Shown: piece by piece, positions 43,304-53,929 of the stretch
Layout of the letters: each line of letters begins with the position of its first letter
Numbering within the stretch: the first letter of the stretch is position 1
Source of the DNA: Diplonema papillatum
Lineage: Eukaryota; Euglenozoa; Diplonemea; Diplonemida; Diplonemidae
Direction: 5' to 3'
DNA length: 64,000 bases
Assembly (NCBI GenBank): GCA_030068145.1
Contig: JAPJBO010000274.1
Span: 124,001-188,000 of the forward strand
Made by a program: the position numbers and the translations under genes
The notes under the pieces: generated by a model
Told to the model about the DNA's origin: nothing
Database searches by the model: none
Seen by the model: the letters and a program-made list of their open reading frames with translations, nothing else

Positions 43304-44002
43304 TTAGCAGTGGTAGTACGGCGCCGACGGGGCGACCCTGCGGTAGGCGGGGAGCGGGGCGCTCTTTTTGATGGAGGACCCGCAGTGGGAGGGCGAGTTG
43401 GACTCGTCATCGGTGTGGTTGTGCTCGCTGCCTTCGTTGCTGCTGTGGTAATCGAGCTCGTTCATTGAAGAGCGGTGCGAGATTGTCGAGGATTCGAAGA
43501 ACGAAGTGCACGGTGCGGGTTCGGCGGGGACGATGAAGCCGTCGTCGGATGCGGTTCCGCGGGACAAGGAGTCGAGGTAGTGCTCGTACTCCTCACGCGA
43601 CACGTACAAGTCGAACGAGAGCGCCAACAGAACCGTCTGTTCCAGCTCGTCGAGCGCTGTCAACGAGAGCCCGGCGATCTTCGCGTAATACTCGTTGGAG
43701 TAATACGTGTCGTCGTGCAGCTTCGCGGCGATGAGAACGCAAACGACCAAGATTCTGTACGTGTTGAAACGGTCCAGCTTCAGCGGGGCCTGCCTCGACG
43801 CCAGACGGTCCATCAACACGCAGGCGATGACATACACTTCGTCAGACGCCTCGCAGAACCCGCTGATTCGCTCGAAGTACTGCGCGATGGTGATCGCCGG
43901 GGCCGCTTTGTTGTGAAAGCGCGTCCTCTTCCCCCCGTCTCCGTTGGTCTTAACCGCCTTCGTCAAGGCCCTCGACACATCGGCCAGCGTGTTCACTCCC
44001 AT
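43304..44002 (-). CDS. PHO80-like (P/U-type) cyclin, 232 residues
   Basis: Single exon starting MGVNTLADVSRALTKAV at 44002. A frame extends to 44044, but its extra 14 residues overlap an A-rich leader, so the inner ATG is preferred. The cyclin box covers about residues 33-146: ITIAQYFERISGFCEASDE (first helix), LKLDRFNTYRILVVCVLIAAK with K94, then HDDTYYSNEYYAKIAGLS and LDELEQTVLLALSFDLYV with E119. The K-E pair and the AKIAGL motif are typical of PHO80/PCL and plant CYCU/P cyclins. The C-terminal 85 residues are Ser- and acidic-rich, probably regulatory. Such cyclins bind a PHO85/CDK5-like kinase in phosphate sensing or the cell cycle. The kinase is not in this window. The gene is intact despite the SINE at its 3' end. 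Confidence 0.9.
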   Translation of the reverse strand: MGVNTLADVSRALTKAVKTNGDGGKRTRFHNKAAPAITIAQYFERISGFCEASDEVYVIACVLMDRLASRQAPLKLDRFNTYRILVVCVLIAAKLHDDTYYSNEYYAKIAGLSLTALDELEQTVLLALSFDLYVSREEYEHYLDSLSRGTASDDGFIVPAEPAPCTSFFESSTISHRSSMNELDYHSSNEGSEHNHTDDESNSPSHCGSSIKKSAPLPAYRRVAPSAPYYHC

Positions 44003-44109
44003 TTTGTTCTTGCAGGAAAAAAAAAAAAGAACAAAGCACCGCAACGGAATCAGAATAACTCAAAGAAAATAGAACCGAAACCGGAAACGACGGAACTGAC
44101 CGGAACAGA

Positions 44110-44160
44110 GGACTTTTTTTTTTTTTTTTTTGGGGGGGGGGGGGGTGTGGGGGGGATGCG
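44110..44160. repeat. T18 followed by G13 and further G runs
   Basis: Homopolymer block about 110 bp upstream of the cyclin start (minus strand), where the promoter should lie. Confidence 0.9.
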
Positions 44161-44169
44161 ACTTTACAA

Positions 44170-46015
44170 GGGAGGGGGGAGGCGCAAAGAAACCCAACAA
44201 ATAACCAAGGACGGTCTGTTTCTTCTTTCTTTTTTTTCCGCGGGGAAAAGAAGCAAGGGGCGAACGAGCTAGGATTCGAAACAGGCTTACTTCGGAAAAG
44301 CGGAAGAGGGAAGGGGGTTTCTCGTCAGAAGAAAATCACAACGGACTGCAGGCTTCTTCTCCTTTCAAACCCGCGAATAGAATGTAGGGGGTGGGGACGG
44401 GGGGGTCCAGGCCCTAAGGCCTTTGAGACGAATCTGTTCAGAGCACAATCGTAACTACTTTTGTCGAAGGAGGTCACGAGGTGGTAGCTGTCGAGTGTTG
44501 GTGTGTATACCTCCTTTTACCAAAAGAAATGTGGCTTTTTCCCCGCCTTCGAGTCCCTCTCGCGAGAGAATCTAAGGGTCCACAAGGGGGCCGAGCTGAG
44601 GAAAAAAGATGCAAAAGGGGTGAGGGGGGGGGGGGGGGAAGGGGGGGTTTTTTCTCTGAGAGGAGAAGGCTTTTGTGTGGCTTTCGGACTGTTCTTCTTA
44701 GACTGGGTATTCTTCTTTTGTGGTTGCGTCCTGCTTAGTGCGTGTGTGTGTTGAAGTTCAGGGGCTTAAGTGGGAAACGGCCGAATAGAAGTATGGCCCA
44801 CTTAATTCATGTATGGGTAACCCCTGCTGCGGAGTATGCCCCGGGTTGTTGGCTTCCTCACGGCACAACTGACGCTCCTGCTTGCTGCCGGCTTTAATGA
44901 CCACGCGCTGTAACGGTAGCCTGGCTCCCCGCTTCGTGTCGATCCCCACGTACTGCTGGTTACAACATGTATCCCCTTCCTTGTGTACGCGGAGCAGCGA
45001 GAGGCGTCGTGTTTCGAGCACTTCGCTTTCTTACATCCCATTCGCCTGCCGGCCGTGAGTCGGCTGCCCCCCTTTCCCTCCAAGTCATGTATGTTTGTAG
45101 ACGACCGGATGGTACTTCTGTGGCGAATACGACCGTGTTCTTACCGGCGATGAGCTTCTAGCTGCTGTTAGGCCAGAGGTTGCTGCTCTCGCTTCGTACA
45201 TTTCATCGCCCGCGGACCTCAAAGGGCATGCGTTCTCTCTCACGACAAGTGGCTTCCTTTGTGAGATCTTCATGACCGACCACCTACCTCGGTGCTGCCC
45301 TCGCTTCGTACACGTCATCGCCCGCGTGACAGAGTGGCAATGAGGGTGTGCTACTGACTAATTGACACTGGAGTTGACACAAACGGTGTGCGGTTGACAG
45401 TTCTGCAAGGGCATGCGTTCTCTTGATTGGATTCGTTTTCACTGCGGGTAGCCACGCATAATTTCGTGAGACGCTGGTTCTTAGGCAAGTTGCGAGGAAC
45501 CCCTTGCAGGAGTTGCTCGGTAAGCATTGAGTTCTGTAAAGTGCAAGTCGGTAAGCATGTACTCGCTCGACAGGTCGGTCTCCTGTCGTGCTCTCCACGC
45601 GATATCGAGGAAACGCAGCTGACTTTCTTCTTGTGTGCGTGCCGCTACGTTGAGGCAGTCCCGACATGCCTTGCCGGCAAAACCGCGCACACTTTCGAGG
45701 CTGAGGCTGTGCTTGTATCCCGCGTGCTTCGACTGCGTCCAGCAGGAGCTGGCTAAAGCTACGCAAATCTTGCTGTTTAGATTGACACCAACGTCAAAGT
45801 AGCACGATATTGCTTGCCCAGCGCACCAACCCAGCACCGGGCATAGTCGGCTTCAAGTCAATACACAATAACAACGTCTACGCGATTTGCATCGCCGTGA
45901 AATATCGGTGTGATGAACGGGTGGCTGAGTGCCTGGAACTGTCGCCCCATACACACAAACTAGGGAACGGAGAGGAGTGGTGAGATATAGGCCTGCGGTG
46001 GCGGTGCGCACGTCA
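44170..46015. other. No gene recognised; a duplicated segment
   Basis: TGCTCTCGCTTCGTACATTT near 45184 and GCCCTCGCTTCGTACACGTC near 45297 are diverged duplicates, each followed by CATCGCCCGCG. Minus-strand frames at about 45481-45837 and 44758-45083 are of unknown origin and may be decayed transposon genes. Confidence 0.5.
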
Positions 46016-46020
46016 TCAAA

Positions 46021-46640
46021 CTACGGAGGTGGTAAGTGAAAAAAAGCTTTGATGGCAGTAACAGTATTCAGGGGGGCACTGCGCCTGTGCGCACCAAGGC
46101 TTCCTTGTAGTTTTTGAATGAGCAGAAACGATTTTTGCTCGTGTTCTTCCGTCGTTTTGGAGGTCCTCGACAGAAGCTCCAGTCCGCACATGATGTCCTT
46201 CAACGTATCATTGTGCAGAGTGGTTCGGAGACGGCTCTTGACAAGTTTCAGGGGCGAAAACATCCTCTCCGCACCGGCAGTTCCTTGCTGCAACCAGCAG
46301 CATCTGGGTACAGCATTCGAAACTGGGTGTCACCCAAGAGGCTTGCCAGCACTTGACTGAACTCCGTCCACTCCCGTGCCTGGATCAGTTCCTCTAGCGA
46401 GGTCGTGTGCGAGTGCACACGTGGCAGTGTATGTAATGTCATCCATGGGGTGAGCTTGTGCGTGTGTTTTCAGGTGGTTCACAAGAGGAGCAACCTGTTC
46501 TTTGGACTTTTTCGACGTTGCCAAAAAACTCCCAGCGTGGATTTTATACACACAAAAGCTGGGATGGTGGCATTCTGAATGCGGCCATAATGCTTCGCCC
46601 ATCTTGGGGCGTTGCATACCTTCCCTCACGGCCTTTTTGA
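46021..46640 (-). pseudogene. hAT transposase C-terminal remnant
   Basis: Residues GAERMFSPLKLVKSRLRTTL followed by HNDTLKDIMCGLEL match the hAT dimerisation region (the family signature is roughly ER-FS-LK-IK--LR). Upstream, LEELIQAREWTEFSQVLASL and VNHLKTHAQAHPMDDITY lie in other frames, so at least two frameshifts have occurred. It is distinct from the intact transposase at 32503. The rest of the transposase is not recognised to the right. Confidence 0.7.
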
Positions 46641-46970
46641 TATTTTAGTTTAGCTGAGTGCCCACGAACTGTGTTCCACTGACCAACAGCGCATTGCTGC
46701 ACGGTACACCGCATGGTGACACGGACACATCACGTGACATCACGTGCGCATCACGTGCCACACCGTGACGTGCCACGTGACAGCAGTACAGTACAGTACT
46801 GCCGGAGCCACTTTTCTTTGTTTCCGGCGAGATTTGCTGGTCAGAAAAAAACCCAAAAAATTTTGAAATCGAAATTTATAAATTATTTTTATTTTTTTGA
46901 AAACCCGAAACCGGAAAAACCCGGTTTCGAAAACCGGGAAACCGGGTTTCTAAAGTCCCCTGCATCAATT

Positions 46971-47272
46971 CCAGGTACCAGGGAAAGCCTGCTACACGGG
47001 GGCCAAGCTTCACGTGTTCGGCGGTACTGCAGAGCCACGGGCCTACGGGTCAAGTGGCTACCGATTTCCCAAACTAAAGCATCAAGGCGTGGCGCACCTT
47101 GGGGCTTGGCGCTTGCGCTGAACACAAGCTCGTCGAGACGGTCAGCCACAGGGCAAAGCGGACGGGGTTGTGGCACTGTGCTGCCTCCGACTCAAGCTTT
47201 GCAAGCTGTGGTTGACCGTCACGTTCCTGGACCAGGAACGGCCTTTTTCTTTTTTCTTTTTTTTCTTCTTCT
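46971..47272 (+). mobile_element. SINE-like retroposon, copy 3
   Basis: Full-length copy from CCAGGTACCAGGG to a long T/C tail. No target duplication recognised. The left flank is an AACCGGGTTT-type palindromic tract. Confidence 0.85.
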
Positions 47273-47510
47273 CATACGAGAATATGCGAGAATACGAGTC
47301 GTATCGGATGCATGCCTAGGTGTCAAAAAATATTTTTGGGACACTTTGTCACGGTTGGCAGATAATCAGGATTATTACCTATTAGGGTAGGCGGTTTTTT
47401 TTTTTTTTTTGCCCATGTCCGCGCGCGCGTAATTTTTGGAAACTCCCGGAAGAAAGATTGGGGGTAAAATTCTCGCATATTCTCGTACGTGCGAGAATAT
47501 GCGAGAATGA
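47273..47510. repeat. GCGAGAAT inverted/direct repeat array
   Basis: Short array at 47274-47300 and a nearly perfect 40-bp palindrome of ATTCTCGCATATTCTCG at 47469-47510. Similar words recur at 49219-49312. Confidence 0.8.
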
Positions 47511-48105
47511 GGTTACTCACAGTACGGGATGCTTGAACACATGAGAAACCGGCAGGAATCAACGTTTTAGGTCGTCTCCGAGGCTTCTGCGGTGCATTTC
47601 TCGGCCACTGGGCCTCCGAACTTCTCCAGCTGCTGCTTCCTCTGTGTATTGAACTTTCCATTCCTCCTCTGCCTTCACTGCCACAGTTCGTTTCGTCTGT
47701 TCGTGGATGCAGACTTTCAAAGCTGTTTGTGAACTCGGAAACCGGGTTTGCTTGCGCTTTTAGCGTATTTGTGGAGTAGGTCTCCGTGACTCGCTGTCGC
47801 TGTAGATTCCAAGGGCTCGCGGACGTACCTGCCATCCAGAGAGCCTGCAACCTAATAATGCACCTGAAAAGGCGGCCAACATTCAAAATGCCGGTGCCTC
47901 TTAAGTCAGAGGCAATTGAATGTTAGCCACCAGCTCCGCGAAACAAGCTGTGGCAGAGGAAATCGTAGAAGAAAACACAAGAAGTCGAAGCTGAAGAAGT
48001 TGCGGGCACAGTGGCGGACGGAGCACTTGTTGTGAAGCGTGTTTTCGACCATTTCAAGCATTGAAAGCAATACCATGGAGCAACCAGAGTTGTTGTCGAC
48101 AACAT
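47511..48105. other. No gene recognised
   Basis: Minus-strand frame at 47323-47886 has no recognisable domain. Confidence 0.5.
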
Positions 48106-48499
48106 ATCGCTCATTCCACGAAAAAGTGTCATGAAAAACGACATTTTTTTGGCGTTCTGCCGATTTTTTCCATCTGTAGGTGCGAAAATGGTCGGTTTCA
48201 AGATTCTGAGGACACGATTGAATCCGCCGAGGACAGGGCTTTCCGAATATCTGGTCGGATAAAATTTTTGACCGACCCCCCCCCCATAAATGGAGGCCGG
48301 GTCTCAAAGAAATGGGGTCTGAAAGTCGACTTTTTTTTTCTCGGCATGCAGGAACAAGTCAGATTTGACTCGCCACAGAAATCTACGGGGGTGCCGATAT
48401 GGTTCAGTGACAGAACTACGCGGTTCTCCAAAAATTTGGCGGAAAATCCCGAAAATGTGCTTCAACATGGCGGATCGCTCGAATTTCTATTAAAAAAAA

Positions 48500-48574
48500 A
48501 CACCCACCCGCGGGACTCGAACCGGCGACCAAAAGAGTCATTGGTGAGTGCAATGACGGCTATGCTATTTGCGC
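48500..48574 (-). tRNA. tRNA-Glu-like unit (degenerate), copy 1
   Basis: Box A TAGCATAGCCGT (48556-48567 complement), a perfect 5-bp anticodon stem CATTG/CAATG with loop CACTCAC (anticodon CTC, but A at position 33), box B GGTTCGAGTCC (48513-48523 complement) and a run of T after the 3' end. The acceptor stem does not pair and the T-stem has one mismatch. So it is probably transcribed but is not a working tRNA. Confidence 0.5.
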
Positions 48575-48789
48575 CGGAAATCCGAAAATATTTTTCTCTT
48601 CATCTCGCACGAACCAACAAAATGGTCACTGGTTCGGTTCCTCGCTGCGTTCGAGCGTTTGTGAGCTCAGTAGTACCGGTACTGCTGCAGTGGTGGTGTA
48701 TCGGCAGACTTCCACAGATTTCCTGGCGGGTCACGCGAACTTCCGGAAGGATCGTTCAAATACAAAGAATGAATTCGCCCGCGTTTTTT

Positions 48790-48862
48790 CAGCCCGTGGT
48801 CTAACGGGTAGCACACCCACTTGTGGTTCTGGGGGTACTTGGTTCGATTCCTCCGAAGAGTG
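48790..48862 (+). tRNA. Second tRNA-like unit (degenerate), copy 1
   Basis: Box A TGGTCTAACGGG (48797-48808) and box B GGTTCGATTCC (48841-48851) both match the pol III consensus and are followed by T8 at 48863-48870. The loop contains TTGTGGT, as in tRNA-His, but stems are poor. Divergent from the first unit about 215 bp away. Confidence 0.5.
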
Positions 48863-49063
48863 TTTTTTTTGGGGGCCCGGAAATCGGCTGAAAAACTAAA
48901 GTGCCATCTGGGGGTCAGATTTTTGGCTATATCGAGTTGCCGATACACGCCGAGGATAGCTCTTTCCATCCCAAAAAAAATTCCGGATTTTGCTCAAAAT
49001 TTGGCCTAAACATGGCGGATCGCACGACGCAAAATCTATGACACGTTTTCGTGGAATGAGTGA

Positions 49064-50880
49064 TATTGTGTTGAGGTCTCCTTGTCTTGAAGCAAGACAC
49101 AATGCCAGCTGCAAGCTGCAGTTGGCGTAGCCTTATTTCGTTCTTTTGCTATCTTCACTTGGTATTCCTGTCGGAGCCTCGAATACGGGTCAAATACATG
49201 GTTCTTGAGTGGTTTACACATTCTCGTATTTCACTCGTATCATTCTCGCATGCGAGAATATGCGAGAATTTCATGCGAGAATGCGAGAATCATTCTCGCA
49301 TACGAGTCGGATCGGATGTGGGGGTCAATCTGTGTCACAAAAGGGGTATTTTTGGATTTGTACAAAGGCAGACGTAAAAAAAGGACCCACCCCAGAAAAC
49401 TGGTAGGAATCGGCGGGAAAATGCGTTACGGGCCAAGCGGATACCAAGCGGAATCTGTCCACAGGTGATTGCACAAAGGCAATGTTGAAAAATCTGTCCC
49501 AAAGCGTGCCACCGTGTTGCATGCGATGTCGTCAATACTGTAGTACCTACACACAGCCAGCAGCTGTTGCATGTGAAACCACCCAAGCACCCCGATTATG
49601 ACAAGGTTCACACGCCAGCAGACGGGAGAGCCATGCAAACAGAAGAAACTGCCCATATAATTTGCTGCAAAGACTTCGCAGTAGGCGATCAAACTTGTGA
49701 AGTGGCTGGTACTAGCGTGAACCGACTTGTGTGTGCTTCAACCGAACAAGCTGTAATCATGCAATAATAAACAACAGAAACAGAACCGTGCTTGCATGTG
49801 TCGTGTAATCCCTAAACCCCCTCTGTCCCACTTGGGTGCCATCCGGAAGAGAACGAAGATGGAAGAGCAGCGACCGCAGATTTGGTGCTTGGGGTGCAAG
49901 TTGGTACCGGCAGTGATGCGGGCACTGGTGAAACAGACAGACGGCTTCGCGATTGAATACGGTGATTGCGATTAGGAATGCGAGATCATCATCACCGAGG
50001 ACCACTACAGAGAGAGATACCTGGGTGTCGTTTGGCGAAAAAGGTTGCTCCAACTTTCTCGTGGTGAAGCTTTGGGCACTCCACTGTGCGAAGATTCACA
50101 GCACGCACAAGCTGGATTGGTGACTGCCGAGGTAGGGGCGGTACACTGGTCTTGGTCCTGAGGCAAAGAACCGAATGGTATCATGAAGGAGGCACGTGTT
50201 TGAGTCTTTGCTTGTTACCCTCCAAAAGAGAGAAAACAAGACGCGACTGGATAACGAGTGTACGCCTCGCCTCAAGTGTGGCCGAGTGCGGGCTCGAACT
50301 CTTGCGAATGAGAGCGAAAGTGACGACGAGCGTGAGAATGAGAGTGACCCGTGCGAGCCACCATTCTCGCGATTCCATCAAACAGAGGACAAACTCCTGG
50401 CACTCGTACTCGTCGTCGTCGCATCAGAACTGTCTATGGTACGTGAGAATGTTCGTGTGGATGCACTTCGAGACGCTCTTGTTGGGCTACCTTATAAGAA
50501 GGGCCCCACCCCTCGTCACGAAATACCAGCGTCAAAGAAGCGTCGCACTCGGAACAAGACCCTCTCCGGCGTACAAGAAAGAGCTGGGCTTCCCTTCTCT
50601 CGGCATTTCGACAGCAGTTTCGACTATTGTAACAGCTCTCAGCGCTTACGTTGTCACCAACAGGTGCGTTGCAACACGGTGGCAGGCTTTGGGACAGTTT
50701 TTGAAATCATGGCATTTAGTGTGCTTCTGTGTCTCGTGCTACTCAGATATCCACTCAGTTTCTGTTTTTTTTTCATGGTTCAGCTTCATTCCTACTGCCA
50801 TGGTTCCATGGGGACTCCCTAATCCCCTAAGAAAAAAAATGACCCTGTGTGACGCTTTTTGCCTTAGATTGACCCCCCCC
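49064..50880. other. No gene recognised; GCGAGAAT array at 49219-49312
   Basis: The array of ATTCTCGCA/TGCGAGAAT words ends in ACGAGTCGGATCGGATG, which matches 47297-47313 in direct orientation. A motif encoding ATRWxALGQ occurs on the minus strand near 49500 and on the plus strand near 50670, so the intervening DNA carries a diverged inverted duplicate. Frames here are unrecognised. Confidence 0.55.
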
Positions 50881-52391
50881 TGGCCAAACGATTCGCATGC
50901 GATAATAATTATCGCATTATCGCACAAAATTATCGCATATAATCGGCATGCGATAATATGCGATAATTCATAATACTGTATTTGTACAGAGGATGTACCC
51001 CTGTAGGGGTGGGTTCCGGGGGAAAGTTTGTGACTTTCTCTGGGGTTTGTAGCAAGAGTGCTATGAGAACCTTTCTGTCAACCACATCCAGATTCCGTTG
51101 CCGCCCCAATCCCGCCAGCCCAGTAGATCGTGCCAGCTGATACTACGACAGATGAAGTTGTTCAGATGCTCCCCAGACGCAAGAAGCATAATATTATGGA
51201 GGTCTTCAGAAGACAACAGGACCATGAGCCGGCTTGCACGAAGGCAGTGTCATTCTGGAACTCGACACACAGCCGAAACAAGACCAACCATGACTTGTGT
51301 ACAAGGGAAGACTACTTCGGCGAGCCCCAGTGAAACAGCCGGAACCAGATAAACGCCGTAAGAGATGTCGACGCACCAGCACTAAAAAGAGGCAGGCCAT
51401 CAGCACTGGTCAGCAACCGTGCAAGCTCTCTTTCATCGTCTTCATCAACGACTTCGGCGTTGCTGACACGGGAGCCTCAGCCTTCCCGGGAAGTGGCGAC
51501 AAGGTGTATGCTCTTACGCTGCCTGGGTACGCCGCAATGCCGGGATCACGCACCGCCCACGTTTTGCAGCTGGAAGGAGGACGAAAGTGATGTTAAACGG
51601 CATAGAAGCAGTTTGCTCCAAACCCGTGTATCTGCAGGACGTACCCTTCGCTCCAAGGAAACTTACGTTTCCCATCAAGGCGTTAGCCGCCGCCGTAGGC
51701 CGTGCAGTTGCAAAGAAGAAGAGAGCCCGCAGCGCTACGCGATCCCGCGAGGTGAGCTCACCCACCAGCCAGAGATTGGCATTGCAAGAGGCATCTGTCT
51801 GTCGTCGGGTTGCTGACGATGGTCTCAGCTATGAGTAGGGTACGGAAGTGGGTGCGAAGTCATGGATATGTCAGGCGGCGCCTACCAGTGCAAGAGTTGT
51901 TCGGTGGACGACTTCCGGATGAAGCAGGAGAAAATACAAGGAACTCTGAGAGCGTGATGGACACCCACAACGTACCGAAGCTTCTGCACACCAGCCACCA
52001 CCAACCAAGGCGGTTCGCGCAAGAAGGGATCGAGCCATGGTAGTTGTCAAGTTAGGTGACACTGGTAGTGGTCGGATGTCAGTTGTCGAAGCGTCACGGT
52101 AGCATGGCGGATGACCGACGCATTCTAGAGGAGTGTACGAGTGAGAAAGGCTTGCAACGAGCTCCGCGGTCCTTTTCTCACTTTCTGCGCCTGACAAGCC
52201 ATCCTGCCTCGCTCCGGGTCTCCCAAAGAAGTCTGCGATAATGTGCGATAATCGTGCGATAATCATTATCGCACGTGCGATAATGTGCGATAATATGCGA
52301 TAATCGTGCGATAATGCGAATGAAAACGCGATAATTGGCGCCAAAATCCCAAATGCGATAATATGCGATAATGCGAATCGTTTGACCACTA
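50881..52391. mobile_element. TIR element with GCGATAAT subterminal arrays (1.5 kb)
   Basis: Ends share TGG[C/T]CAAACGATTCGCAT inverted. Each end is followed by dense TGCGATAAT/ATTATCGCA repeats (50895-50970 and 52230-52385), probably protein-binding sites. C tracts abut both ends (about 50872-50880 and 52400-52410). The interior (51.1-52.2 kb) has several frames without recognisable domains, so autonomy is unknown. Confidence 0.75.
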
Positions 52392-52640
52392 TGCCTAGGC
52401 CCCCCCCCCCTGTTTTTGACAGTATACCACTCATTCCACGAAAACGTGTCATAGATTTTGCGTCGTGCGATCCGCCATGTTTAGGCCAAATTTTGAGCAA
52501 AATTCGGAATTTTTTTTTGGGATGGAAAGAGCTATCCTCGGCGTGTATCGGCACCTTTTTGGAACTCGATATAGCCAAAAATCTGACCCCCAGATGGCAC
52601 TTTAGACGTTTTTCGGCCGATTTCCGGGCCCCCAAAAAAA

Positions 52641-52713
52641 CACTCTTCGGAGGAATCGAACCAAGTACCCCCAGAACCACAAGTGGGTGTGCTACCCGTT
52701 AGACCACGGGCGA
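52641..52713 (-). tRNA. Second tRNA-like unit (degenerate), copy 2
   Basis: Box A complement 52695-52706 and box B complement 52652-52662 are identical to those of copy 1. Terminator T-run at 52640 downward. Confidence 0.5.
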
Positions 52714-52927
52714 AAAAACGCGGGCGATTTCATTTTTTGTATTTGAACGATCCTTCCGGAAGTTCGCGTGACCCGCCAGGAAATCTGTGGAAGTCTGCCG
52801 ATACACCACCACTGCAGCAGTACCGGTACTACTGAGCTCACAAACGCTCGAACGCAGCGAGGAACCGAACCAGTGACCATTTTGTTGGTTCGTGCGAGAT
52901 GAAGAAAAAGATATTTTCGGATTTTTG

Positions 52928-53002
52928 GCACAAATAGCATAGCCGTCATTGCACTCACCAATGACTCTTTTGGTCGCCGGTTCGAGTCCCGCGGGTGGGT
53001 GT
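52928..53002 (+). tRNA. tRNA-Glu-like unit (degenerate), copy 2
   Basis: Box A 52935-52946, anticodon stem-loop 52947-52963, box B 52979-52989, then GGGTGGGTG and T8. Same loop and same stem defects as copy 1, while the 5' flank differs. Confidence 0.5.
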
Positions 53003-53397
53003 TTTTTTTCCCCAAAAAAAATTCGAGCGATCCGCCATGTTGAAGCACATTTTCGGGATTTTCCGCCAAATTTTTGGAGAACCGCGTAGTTCTGTCACTG
53101 AACCATATCGGCACCCCCGTAGATTTCTGTGGCGAGTCAAATCTGACTTGTTCCTGCATGCCGAGAAAAAAAAAGTCGATTTTCAGACCCCATTTTTTTG
53201 AGACCCGGCCTCCATTTATGGGGGGGGGGTCGGTCAAAATTTTTATCCGACCAGATATTCGGAAAGCCCTGTCCTCGGCGGATTCAATCGTGTCCTCAGA
53301 ATCTTGAAACCGACAATTTTCGCACCTACAGATGGAAAAAATCGGCAGAAAGCCAAAAAAAGTCGTTTTTTATGACACTTTTTCGTGGAATGAGTGA

Positions 53398-53849
53398 TAC
53401 GCAGTTATAGCTGCCAGGTATTTGACAGTAACAGGCATGTAACCTTCTGGGAAAACCAAACGCACCAGATAGGTATCCAAGTTGTATGTGTCCTGTGATA
53501 ATGTTCATCCTTGACCAAACATTGTTTATCTCCGATGGCGCGGAATCATGCTCACAAGGGTCTTCAGTGCTCCAAAACAGCAGTTTTGGGTTGAACGCAC
53601 TGCAGCGGCGTCAAACGCCAGCTATTGATGACATCTACGTACCTAGAGAATGCAGTCCATTTTTGTTCTAACAAAGAGTTGGTAGGGTACGAAACAATTG
53701 CATGTTCTCGGCTCGTCCTGTCACCGGTTGCTCGCTCCGGTGTCGACGAGGATCTGCCTGAGCGACCACTTGGTTGGTGTTAACCGGCTGGGCTCACTGG
53801 GTGTAGCATACATCACAGTTCACGTCCAGCATCCGACTTCCGATCTGTT
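53398..53849. other. No gene recognised
   Basis: Unique-looking sequence between the TIR element and the A-tract-free block; no supported coding signal. Confidence 0.55.
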
Positions 53850-53929
53850 TGCTACCATGATTCCTAGTCTCTTGGTCTGGTTCCTAGTCAGGTATTCGCT
53901 GTGGCTCCCGGTCTGCCTGGTCTGGTCTC

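Larger units (their letters stand above)
48106..49063 (+). mobile_element. TA-flanked TIR element with two tRNA-like units, copy 1
   Basis: 958 bp with inverted ends TCGCTCATTCCACGAAAAAG and its complement (25 of 27 bases), flanked by TA on both sides, as for Tc1/mariner-type insertion. The interior holds two divergent tRNA-like units with pol III boxes and T-run terminators. Two copies of ACATGGCGGATCGC lie near the outer ends. A second copy lies at 52427-53397 in the opposite orientation. No transposase. Confidence 0.85.
52427..53397 (-). mobile_element. TA-flanked TIR element with two tRNA-like units, copy 2
   Basis: 971 bp, highly similar to 48106-49063 but inverted, with TA on both sides. 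The two copies form a 5-kb inverted-repeat structure around 49064-52426. Confidence 0.87.

Noticed and set aside
44003..44044. Upstream start for the cyclin
   Set aside because: Adds 14 residues (MRCFVLFFFSCKNK) read from an A/T-rich leader; the inner ATG begins the conserved-looking part.
48061..48804. 247-codon frame shared with 52692-53237
   Set aside because: It is conserved only because the TIR element is duplicated, and it runs antisense through a tRNA-like unit.
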